A stretch of DNA of 64,000 bases from positions 1-64,000 of the forward strand of contig NZ_RBZO01000005.1 in the NCBI RefSeq assembly GCF_003628445.1, in the 5' to 3' direction. Below, in pieces: positions 57,269-64,000 of the stretch. Each line of letters begins with the position of its first letter. The first letter of the stretch is position 1. Both the position numbers and the translations under genes were made by a program. The notes under the pieces were generated by a model, which was not told the DNA's origin, did not search any database, and saw only the letters and a program-made list of their open reading frames with translations. The stretch is from Oceanobacillus bengalensis (lineage in GTDB: Bacteria > Bacillota > Bacilli > Bacillales > Amphibacillaceae).

Positions 57269-58149
57269 GATTTATCACCTTCTCCTAGCAAAATTTGCTT
57301 TATTACATCCGCTAAAATTCTACCTGAAGTTTTTGGGGCAACAATACCTGGTAAACTACCAGTTAATATTGCTTGGATTCCACGTTTCTTGGCATATTCA
57401 AAATCCGTTCCTCCTGGTTTAGATGCTAAGTCGATAATGATACCATTAGGCGGTAATTCCCCAATTACTTTTTCATCAATAATTAGTGCAGGAACAGTAT
57501 TTATTAATATGTCACATCGATTCGTGTGTTCATGAAGTTTCTCAATCGGAATTGGTTTTAAACCCATCTCTGTTATGCGCGCTAATTCCCTTATACTGTT
57601 CGTACTTACTGACACTTTTGCACCGAGTGCAGCAAATTTATTAACTACCGTCTGGCCTACCCTACCAAATCCGCTAACAATCACACGGGAAGAATGTATC
57701 GTATAATCCGTATGTTCAATGGCCATCATAACTGCGCCTTCAGCAGTTGGTATGGAATTATAAATTGCCACATCATCCCTGTCAAATAACGAAATGAAAT
57801 CAATGTTTTCTTCTTTCGTCACTTCATTTAAAAAATCATTGGTAATACCTGTAAATACTTTCACGGATTTCTTTAAATTCCTAAACCATTCGTGTGTTAA
57901 TTTAATCTGTTGATCCGAAAATACCGTTGCAATATTTCCATCACTATCTGTTCCAGTTATTGGTAATATAATAGCATCCAAAGTGTCCAATTCTAACTCA
58001 TTAAAGTCCACTTGTTTTAATCCAGTAAAACCTTGGTCTAATTTATCGTATCCTACCAGTATAATCGTTGTTTCTTCTAACATTTGTAATTGTTTAATTA
58101 ATTCAAGGTATCGTGCATCGCCACCTATTATGGCAATCAATCGATTCAT
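57265..58149 (-). CDS. spoVFA: Dipicolinate synthase subunit A
   Basis: The NAD(P)-binding subunit (DpaA). 294 residues from ATG 58149, 11 bases after GGAGGG; a GTG four codons upstream is too close to that site. Motifs are IAIIGGDARYLELIKQL, FDRDDVAIYNSIPTAEGAVM and the second Rossmann GFGRVGQTVVNKF. The promoter fits sigma-K, matching mother-cell expression. It is the first gene of the spoVF-asd-dapG-dapA run, so sigma-K transcription can also raise precursor supply. Confidence 0.96.
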   Translation of the reverse strand: MNRLIAIIGGDARYLELIKQLQMLEETTIILVGYDKLDQGFTGLKQVDFNELELDTLDAIILPITGTDSDGNIATVFSDQQIKLTHEWFRNLKKSVKVFTGITNDFLNEVTKEENIDFISLFDRDDVAIYNSIPTAEGAVMMAIEHTDYTIHSSRVIVSGFGRVGQTVVNKFAALGAKVSVSTNSIRELARITEMGLKPIPIEKLHEHTNRCDILINTVPALIIDEKVIGELPPNGIIIDLASKPGGTDFEYAKKRGIQAILTGSLPGIVAPKTSGRILADVIKQILLGEGDKS

Positions 58150-58195
58150 TATAATATACACCCTCCATACATACAGTTCCTATACCTTTACCCTA

Positions 58196-58223
58196 TAGCT
58201 TATGTCCTTACTTCCCTAGAGTG
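58196..58223 (-). promoter_or_regulatory. Sigma-K promoter of spoVF
   Basis: -10 CATAAGCTA (complement of 58196-58204) fits CATANNNTA exactly. -35 CAC (complement of 58221-58223) fits the AC core, with a 16-bp spacer. spoVF is sigma-K dependent in B. subtilis. Confidence 0.78.
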
Positions 58224-58242
58224 ATTGTACAAATTAAAATAG

Positions 58243-58278
58243 TAAAAAAGACTAGTTCCCGAGGAAACTAGTCTTTAA
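58243..58278 (-). terminator. Rho-independent terminator of ymxH
   Basis: AAAGACTAGTTCC and GGAAACTAGTCTTT stem (one bulge); six T follow on the minus strand. Confidence 0.9.
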
Positions 58279-58281
58279 AAA

Positions 58282-58527
58282 TTACCCGTATAATTTATCT
58301 GTTTCAACCATAATCATATCTTCACCGATCTTCTTAATGGAACTCCAACGTATCTTCGTTTCTGCGCCTTCTTTTTTTAACCCAAACCATTTATAGTTTG
58401 GAATGATAAACGCATGAATCTGTCCTGTTTTTTCATCAATTTCTAAATCTGTTTGTCCTAGAATTCCTAACCTGACACCTTCATTTAAACTAACGATTTC
58501 CTTTCCGCTAATCTCTCCAAAGCGCAT
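58282..58527 (-). CDS. ymxH: YlmC/YmxH-family PRC-barrel protein
   Basis: An 81-residue PRC-barrel-like protein (MRFGEISGKEIVSLNEGVRLG, IPNYKWFGLKKEG, IRWSSIKKIGEDMIMVE) of the YlmC/YmxH sporulation-associated family. The exact role is unknown. The start is ATG 58527 after GGGGG. It lies between mlpA and spoVFA as in B. subtilis. Confidence 0.92.
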   Translation of the reverse strand: MRFGEISGKEIVSLNEGVRLGILGQTDLEIDEKTGQIHAFIIPNYKWFGLKKEGAETKIRWSSIKKIGEDMIMVETDKLYG

Positions 58528-58599
58528 GATATGTGCCCCCATTCTACTCGTTACTCCATATATATGCCAAGTATTCTGGACTATGTTAGGAAATAAATG

Positions 58600-59820
58600 C
58601 TATTCTCCCTTAGGTGCAATCAATGCCATGGATGCAGGACTAGAAAATGTCGTTTGAATTACTTCTTTGATGGATTCATGGTTTACTGCATCAATCTCCT
58701 GTATCATTTCATCAATTGTTCGGTGGCGTTTAAGTAATAACTCATTTCTACCATTACGACTCATTCTGCTATTCGTACTTTCTAAACCGAGTACTAATCC
58801 ACCTTTTAACTGCTCTTTACTATTTTTTAGCTCTTTATCTGTTAATCCATCTTTGATCAATTTATCAACGGTTTGATTAATCGTATCCTTTAATAGGGAT
58901 AATTGTTCTTTACCCGTTCCTGCATAGATGGTAAGCATCCCATTATCCAAGAATGATGAATGATAAGAAAACACAGAATAGGCTAGTCCTTGTTTCTCCC
59001 TGACATCCTGAAATAGGCGAGAGCTCATGCTACCACCAAGAACATTGTTCATTACGACTAAACTATAAGTATTGTCCGCACCAACAGCCATGCCATTATA
59101 TCCAAGACAAAAATGTGCCTGTTCTGTATCTTTATGCCGTTCAATTGTATTAGCTAAAAAGCGAGGCTTACTAATATCTTCATTTCTTCCATTTGATTGA
59201 TAGGATCCGAAATTACTTTCAACTTTTTTAATAAAGGCTTCTTCAACATTGCCAGCAACAGAGACTACCACATTATCAGGCGCATACCCTTGCTTTATAT
59301 AATTTCTTAGATCATTTGGGGAGAAAGATTGCAAATTCTCCTCTGTTCCAAGAATCGGGTATCCAAGTGGATGCTCGCCAAATGATGCCCTTGCCAACAA
59401 GTCATGAACAATATCATCTGGTGTGTCTTCATACATTTTAATTTCCTCATAGACAACCTTCTTCTCTCGCTCCATTTCTTCTTCATCAAATGCTGAGTTG
59501 AAGAACATGTCTGTAAGAATATCTAGAGCGTATTCCTTATGTGTATCTAATACTTTTGCATAATAACAAGTGTATTCTTTTGAAGTAAATGCATTTATTT
59601 GGCCACCAATTGAATCGAACGCTTCCGCAATATCTTGGGCACTTCGGGTGTTGGTTCCTTTAAAAAACATATGCTCAATAAAATGCGAAATTCCATTATT
59701 CTTATCGTTTTCATTTCTAGACCCAGTTAATACCCATATTCCAATCGTAACCGAACGGACAGATGGTATGTTTTCTAATACTACTCTTACTCCATTATTA
59801 CAAGTATGTCTTTGTATCAA
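58600..59820 (-). CDS. mlpA: M16B zinc peptidase MlpA (YmxG)
   Basis: A 406-residue processing-peptidase-like zinc protease. The H-x2-E-H motif is in GISHFIEHMFFKGT near residue 48, with the third ligand in REKKVVYEEIKMYEDTPDD. The C-terminal domain carries LGGSMSSRLFQDVREKQGLAYSV. It starts at TTG 59820, seven bases after AGGAGG. In B. subtilis its gene (mlpA) neighbours ylxY and pnp. The third M16-family gene in this window and the second with an intact zinc motif. Confidence 0.95.
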   Translation of the reverse strand: MIQRHTCNNGVRVVLENIPSVRSVTIGIWVLTGSRNENDKNNGISHFIEHMFFKGTNTRSAQDIAEAFDSIGGQINAFTSKEYTCYYAKVLDTHKEYALDILTDMFFNSAFDEEEMEREKKVVYEEIKMYEDTPDDIVHDLLARASFGEHPLGYPILGTEENLQSFSPNDLRNYIKQGYAPDNVVVSVAGNVEEAFIKKVESNFGSYQSNGRNEDISKPRFLANTIERHKDTEQAHFCLGYNGMAVGADNTYSLVVMNNVLGGSMSSRLFQDVREKQGLAYSVFSYHSSFLDNGMLTIYAGTGKEQLSLLKDTINQTVDKLIKDGLTDKELKNSKEQLKGGLVLGLESTNSRMSRNGRNELLLKRHRTIDEMIQEIDAVNHESIKEVIQTTFSSPASMALIAPKGE

Positions 59821-59905
59821 GCCATTTCCTCCTAGTTATGTGTAGCTAACGAATAGTCTTAGGTTTCGTTTGCACCTCTAGCATTATTCCATAAAGATAC
59901 AAGTC

Positions 59906-60859
59906 CTATCGTTCTTCACTTAAAAGTTTCTCTATCGTACCAATACGATAGCCACTTTCCTTAATTGTTTCAATAATTTCATCAAGGCCATTTGCTATCG
60001 CTTCTGTTGGGTGCATAAGTATGGTTGCTCCCGGATGAAGTTTAGTATTTACTCGGTTTATCATAACACTTACAGAGGGATTCTTCCAATCAATTGTGTC
60101 TAGCGTCCATAATATCGTTTGCATTTCTAAGTGGTTAGCAGACATGATAACCTGCTCATTGAAACTACCACTTGGTGGAGCAAACCATTTTGGCTTATCT
60201 CCTGTAATCGCAGTAAGGATTTCATTTGTCTGTGTTAATTGTTCTACAATCTTTTGATTTGATATTCTAGCCATATCTGGGTGGTTATATGCATGGTTAC
60301 CTATAACATGACCTTCCTCTTTAATCATTTTAACCAATTCTGCATTTTCTTTAGCCCATTTTCCTTCGATAAAAAATGTTGCTTTAACTTTTTCCTCGTT
60401 CAAGGTTTTTAAAATGTTTGGTATGTATTCTGTTCCCCAAGATACATTGACAAGAAGGGAGACCATTTCTTTTTCTGGATGCCCTCGATATATTGGTGAG
60501 GCTGGCAGGTCTTGTAACCGTATTTCTGGTGGAACTTGTCTATATACTAAAAGTGTTTCATCGAATTTTTCTTTTTCTATCATTTTTTCATAAGACTTAT
60601 CAATATCCACTTCTAAACCATTTCTACCAGGTATCTTTTTCCAAACTTCATCAATATAAGCATTTTGAGGAGCCTCAATATAGTTTGCGCTCTTCTCTAC
60701 AATTTCTTTATATAAAGGATCTTCTCTTTTAACAACTTGTGACAATGTCGTAACCACTTCCTCGTCAGAATGAAACGGATTGTAATACGCTGTATTAAGC
60801 GATAAACCAACTATTATTATAAACAAACATACATTTACATATCTCTGAAAGTGACTCAT
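59906..60859 (-). CDS. ylxY: YlxY-type polysaccharide deacetylase-like protein, first motif altered
   Basis: 317 residues: an N-terminal signal-anchor helix (about 7-25), a roughly 100-residue linker and a NodB-like domain (about 130-310). The metal-binding His pair is present in GHVIGNHAYNHPDM, and APPSGSFNE and LHPGATILMHPTEA match later motifs. The first motif, normally T-F-D-D-G with the catalytic Asp, reads LLVNVSWGTEY here. The protein may therefore be inactive or use another base; I recall the same change in B. subtilis YlxY. The start is ATG 60859 after AGGAGGGG. It acts outside the membrane. Confidence 0.9.
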   Translation of the reverse strand: MSHFQRYVNVCLFIIIVGLSLNTAYYNPFHSDEEVVTTLSQVVKREDPLYKEIVEKSANYIEAPQNAYIDEVWKKIPGRNGLEVDIDKSYEKMIEKEKFDETLLVYRQVPPEIRLQDLPASPIYRGHPEKEMVSLLVNVSWGTEYIPNILKTLNEEKVKATFFIEGKWAKENAELVKMIKEEGHVIGNHAYNHPDMARISNQKIVEQLTQTNEILTAITGDKPKWFAPPSGSFNEQVIMSANHLEMQTILWTLDTIDWKNPSVSVMINRVNTKLHPGATILMHPTEAIANGLDEIIETIKESGYRIGTIEKLLSEER

Positions 60860-60975
60860 ACCCACCCCTCCTAATAAAAGTTATGCAGGAAGAGGACAAG
60901 GTATGAATAGAGGTTTACAAACCTCGGAGGTAAAATTAAAGTTGTTCTCTATAAGATTGTGGTTAGGTCAGAAAA

Positions 60976-61400
60976 TGTATAAACTCCAAACTAACTTAAT
61001 TCAGATTATCTTAAATCGGAGCACATCTCGCCGTCTGGGATCGCTCCGGGCGGATGCTTTCCGCGGGCACGGCCTCAGCCTCCTCAGAAGCACAGAACGC
61101 TTCTTCCGGGGTCTTCGGACACGTGCTATTCCCGCAGGAGTCACCGCCCTACACTCACCCAGACTAGTGAAGTAGTACGATGCTTTTTGACTTTCCGTAT
61201 CAAAGGAGATAATGGTTAGTAACTTAAACTCAGTGGAGGAAACACACGAAGACTCCTACGGGAGGACAGGCCTAGGTGAGACTATGGAGTGCGATAGCAC
61301 GTAGTAGGCTCACCAGCCGCCCGTGGAAAGCGAAGTGTGTTTCCGGAACGATGTGCTTCACACAATACTGAATTAAATATATCAACTCTTTACATCGATT
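60976..61400. repeat. Composite structured repeat, copy F
   Basis: Type 1 module with stems GTCTGGG (61033-61039)/CCCAGAC (61158-61164) and GGGCGG (61048-61053)/CCGCCC (61144-61149). Type 2 module with stem GGAAACACAC (61238-61247)/GTGTGTTTCC (61335-61344). The ends carry TTAATTCAG (left) and CTGAATTAA (right). Its type 2 half is identical to copy A over 121 bp. It lies between pnp and ylxY. Confidence 0.87.
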
Positions 61401-61421
61401 ACGGAGTAAAAAATAGCAAAT

Positions 61422-61452
61422 AAAAAAAGAAACTGCATATACAGCTTCTTTC
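61422..61452 (-). terminator. Rho-independent terminator of pnp
   Basis: AGAAACTG and CAGCTTCT stem (one G-U pair) around CATATA; seven T follow on the minus strand. Confidence 0.8.
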
Positions 61453-61467
61453 TGCGTTTCGAAATAA

Positions 61468-63582
61468 TTATTGTTTCGCTTTTTCTTGTTTTTCTTTTTC
61501 CTCTAATATTACAGCTTTTCTTGATAGATTTACTCTACCTTGACGATCTACTTCTTTTACTTTAACCAATATTTGATCACCAATTGAAACGGCGTCTTCT
61601 ACTTTATTTGTACGTTCCTCAGCTAATTCAGAGATATGGACTAAACCATCTTTTCCTTTAAATATCTCTACAAAAGCACCGAATTTCTCAATTCGTTTAA
61701 CCGTTCCTAAATAAATTTGGCCAACTTCTACTTCTCTCACAATATCTTCAATGATTTTCTTCGCTTTTGCATTCATTTCAGAATCAATAGAAGAAATAAA
61801 GACACTACCGTCTTGTTCAATATCGATTTTAACACCAGTTTCTTCGATGATTTTATTAATTTGTTTACCGCTAGGTCCAATAACATCACGAATTTTATCC
61901 GGTTTAATCGACATAGTCAAGATTTTCGGTGCATAGTTAGAAAGGTCTCCTCTTGGACGGTCAATCGTTTGCATCATCGAATCAAGAATTTGCATGCGGC
62001 CTTTTTTCGCTTGCGTTAACGCTTCTTCTAAAATTTCTTTCGATAATCCATCAATTTTAATGTCCATTTGAAGGGCTGTAACACCTTTTTCCGTTCCAGC
62101 TACTTTAAAGTCCATATCACCTAAAGCATCTTCCATGCCTTGGATGTCAGTTAAAATAGTATAATGTTCACCGGATTTAACTAGACCCATCGCAATACCT
62201 GCAACTGGAGATTTAATTGGAACACCCGCATCCATCATTGCTAACGTACTTGCACAAATACTAGCTTGGGATGTTGAACCATTTGATTCCAATACTTCTG
62301 AAACCAAGCGAATCGTGTACGGGAAGTCTTTTTCTGATGGTACAACTTTTTCAAGTGCTCTTTCTCCAAGCGCACCATGTCCAATTTCACGACGACCTGG
62401 TCCTCTAATTGGTCCCGTTTCCCCTACGCTAAATTGTGGGAAATTGTAATGATGCATAAAACGTTTCGACTCATCTAAATCCAAACCATCAAGAATTTGA
62501 ACATCACCTAAAGCACCAAGTGTACATACACTTAAGGCTTGTGTTTGCCCGCGTGTGAACAATCCAGAACCATGTGTTCTAGGAAGTACGCCTACACGTG
62601 ATGATAATGGTCTAATTTCATCGATTTTTCTTCCATCTGGACGAATCTTCTCAACAGTGATTAGGCGTCTAACTTCTTCCTTCACCATTTTATCTAACAT
62701 ATTCTTAACCTGTCCGATTACTTCTGGTTCTGCTTCTGCGTAACCCTCAAGTACTTCATCTTTTGCTTGTTTAATCGCATCTTCTCTTGCATGCTTTTCT
62801 TTCACTTGGATTGCTGTAATAATTTTTTCCTTTGCTTCTGTTTCAACTTTCGCAGCTAAATCAGCTTCTACTTCAAATAATTTCACTTCTGATTTTTCCA
62901 CTCCAACAGCTTTAACTATCTCCTCTTGGAATGCAACCAGACGCTTAATTTCTTCATGTCCGAACATGATTGCTTCTAACATAATTTCTTCCGGAACTTC
63001 ATTTGCTCCAGCTTCTACCATGTTGATTGCATCTTTTGTTCCAGCAACCGTTAATTCGATATCACTTTTCTCTTGCTGCTCAATTGTTGGATTGATGATG
63101 AATTCACCATCAATTCTCCCTACATGTACTCCTGCAATTGGTTGCTCAAATGGAATATCTGACGTACTTAATGCTATCGATGAACCGATCATTGCAGCAA
63201 TTTCAGAAGAACAATCCTGATCCACACTCATAACGATACTAATCACTTGTACTTCATTTCTAAAGCCATCTGGAAACATCGGACGAATTGGACGGTCAAT
63301 CAAACGAGAGGTTAAAATTGCCTTCTCACTCGGTCTACCTTCGCGTTTAATAAAGCCTCCAGGAATTTTACCTACTGCATATAGACGTTCCTCATAATTC
63401 ACCGTTAATGGGAAGAATGGTAAGTCCTTTGGCTCTTTGGATGCGGTAGCTACAGCTAGTACAGAGGTATCACCATAATGAATCATACATGCCCCATTCG
63501 CTTGCTTTGCTAATTCTCCTAGTTCAACAGTGAATTTCTTACCAGAAATTTCAGTCGAGAATATTTGCTTTTCTTCTGCCAC
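61468..63582 (-). CDS. pnp: Polynucleotide phosphorylase
   Basis: The main 3'-to-5' phosphorolytic exoribonuclease of Bacillus. 704 residues: two RNase PH domains (about 10-230 and 310-545, with [14 protein letters not shown] and [17 protein letters not shown]), a KH domain ([22 protein letters not shown]) and an S1 domain ([20 protein letters not shown]). It starts at GTG 63582, nine bases after GAAAGGAG. It is downstream of rpsO, the conserved rpsO-pnp order. Confidence 0.97.
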   Translation of the reverse strand: MAEEKQIFSTEISGKKFTVELGELAKQANGACMIHYGDTSVLAVATASKEPKDLPFFPLTVNYEERLYAVGKIPGGFIKREGRPSEKAILTSRLIDRPIRPMFPDGFRNEVQVISIVMSVDQDCSSEIAAMIGSSIALSTSDIPFEQPIAGVHVGRIDGEFIINPTIEQQEKSDIELTVAGTKDAINMVEAGANEVPEEIMLEAIMFGHEEIKRLVAFQEEIVKAVGVEKSEVKLFEVEADLAAKVETEAKEKIITAIQVKEKHAREDAIKQAKDEVLEGYAEAEPEVIGQVKNMLDKMVKEEVRRLITVEKIRPDGRKIDEIRPLSSRVGVLPRTHGSGLFTRGQTQALSVCTLGALGDVQILDGLDLDESKRFMHHYNFPQFSVGETGPIRGPGRREIGHGALGERALEKVVPSEKDFPYTIRLVSEVLESNGSTSQASICASTLAMMDAGVPIKSPVAGIAMGLVKSGEHYTILTDIQGMEDALGDMDFKVAGTEKGVTALQMDIKIDGLSKEILEEALTQAKKGRMQILDSMMQTIDRPRGDLSNYAPKILTMSIKPDKIRDVIGPSGKQINKIIEETGVKIDIEQDGSVFISSIDSEMNAKAKKIIEDIVREVEVGQIYLGTVKRIEKFGAFVEIFKGKDGLVHISELAEERTNKVEDAVSIGDQILVKVKEVDRQGRVNLSRKAVILEEKEKQEKAKQ

Positions 63583-63716
63583 GATATAGTGCTCCTTTCA
63601 ATACTACATTCTATCTCTTATTTTATCGTTTAAAAACATAATTGTAAATTTACTAACGTTTATAAGCTTTAGCTATTATGTATTTTATCCTTATGTACCT
63701 ATTTTACTTATAGATA

Positions 63717-63746
63717 ATAGAAGAAGCAGGATTGCTCCTGCTTCTA
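63717..63746 (-). terminator. Terminator between rpsO and pnp
   Basis: AGAAGCAGGA and TCCTGCTTCT form a perfect 10-bp stem just after the rpsO stop codon; the T-rich tail is modest. Confidence 0.75.
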
Positions 63747-63749
63747 AAC

Positions 63750-64000
63750 TTATCTACGTAAGCCAAGTTTTTTAATTAACTCACGATAACGAGTTACGTC
63801 ATTATTACGTAAGTAGGTAAGTAAATTACGACGTTTACCAACCATTTTCAAAAGACCACGACGTGAATGGTGATCCTTCTTATGAACACGTAAATGTTCA
63901 TTAAGCGCATTGATTTCAGCAGTAAGTACAGCAATTTGTACTTCTGGTGAACCAGTGTCTGTATCATGAACTTTGTATTCACTGATTATTTCGTTTTTAC
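63750..64000 (-). CDS. rpsO: 30S ribosomal protein S15 (5' part beyond the window)
   Basis: The last 83 codons of uS15, a primary 16S rRNA-binding protein. It matches throughout: [51 protein letters not shown] at the end. The family length is 89 residues, so only the first few codons are missing. The frame begins at 63998 inside the window. Confidence 0.97.
   Translation of the reverse strand, partial: KNEIISEYKVHDTDTGSPEVQIAVLTAEINALNEHLRVHKKDHHSRRGLLKMVGKRRNLLTYLRNNDVTRYRELIKKLGLRR

Noticed and set aside
60903-61175. Plus-strand frame between pnp and ylxY
   Set aside because: It runs through the type 1 module of copy F; spurious coding from a repeat.

Overview
The window is a low-GC Firmicutes chromosome segment from a spore-forming member of the Bacillaceae. 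Gene content and order follow the Bacillus subtilis chromosome closely. The low GC, the acidic RodZ linker and the style of the intergenic repeats suggest a halophilic or halotolerant genus such as Oceanobacillus or Virgibacillus; that genus-level call is inference. I recognise about 60 protein genes. All are on the minus strand except yneK and lexA. I see no rRNA, tRNA, CRISPR array, transposase or prophage.

Layout from left to right; transcription mostly runs right to left. (1) 1-12.9 kb: the lexA-to-citB block. It holds acnA, a soluble PAS histidine kinase, yneK, ccdC, a CheY-like regulator, an isolated mrpB, ccdA, yneF, sirA, tkt, ynzC, yneB, a 31-codon membrane micropeptide where yneA should be, and lexA with SOS boxes. 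(2) 13-20.8 kb: a nucleoside catabolic operon of nupC, pdp, deoB, punA, deoC and a nucleobase permease. A GntR/UTRA regulator gene lies upstream, and matching GGACGTCC sites sit inside two promoters. (3) 21-28.9 kb: glnA, glnR, ynbB, hflX, spoVK, a small membrane protein, hfq, miaA and dps. (4) 29-38 kb: mutL, mutS, cotE, ricA, miaB, spoVS and ymdB. (5) 38.6-53.2 kb: rny, recA, cinA, pgsA, rodZ, ymfK, ymfJ, ymfI, two M16 peptidase-family genes, spoIIIE, ylzJ and tepA. (6) 53.3-64 kb: the lysine/dipicolinate block of dapA, dapG, asd, spoVFB and spoVFA, then ymxH, mlpA, a ylxY-type deacetylase-like gene, pnp and the 3' part of rpsO.

The genes are mostly housekeeping functions (central carbon, nitrogen, DNA repair, RNA turnover) interleaved with sporulation genes: sirA, spoVK, cotE, spoVS, spoIIIE, spoVF and probably the kinase. 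The aspartate-pathway operon feeds dihydrodipicolinate to SpoVF, whose promoter matches the sigma-K consensus. The SOS circuit is visible as LexA-type boxes at lexA, the yneA-like locus and recA.

The most unusual content is intergenic. A composite GC-rich element occurs five times in full and once cut by the window edge. Each copy carries two divergent structured modules inside terminal inverted repeats. The two modules share an outer shell but have different cores, and their closing stems change sequence between copies while staying complementary. A second small family bounded by TTCAAAAAG / CTTTTTGAA occurs as one full-size copy and two collapsed hairpins. The other main points are the SOS-controlled micropeptide, the isolated mrpB next to a repeat, and the GntR operator set.
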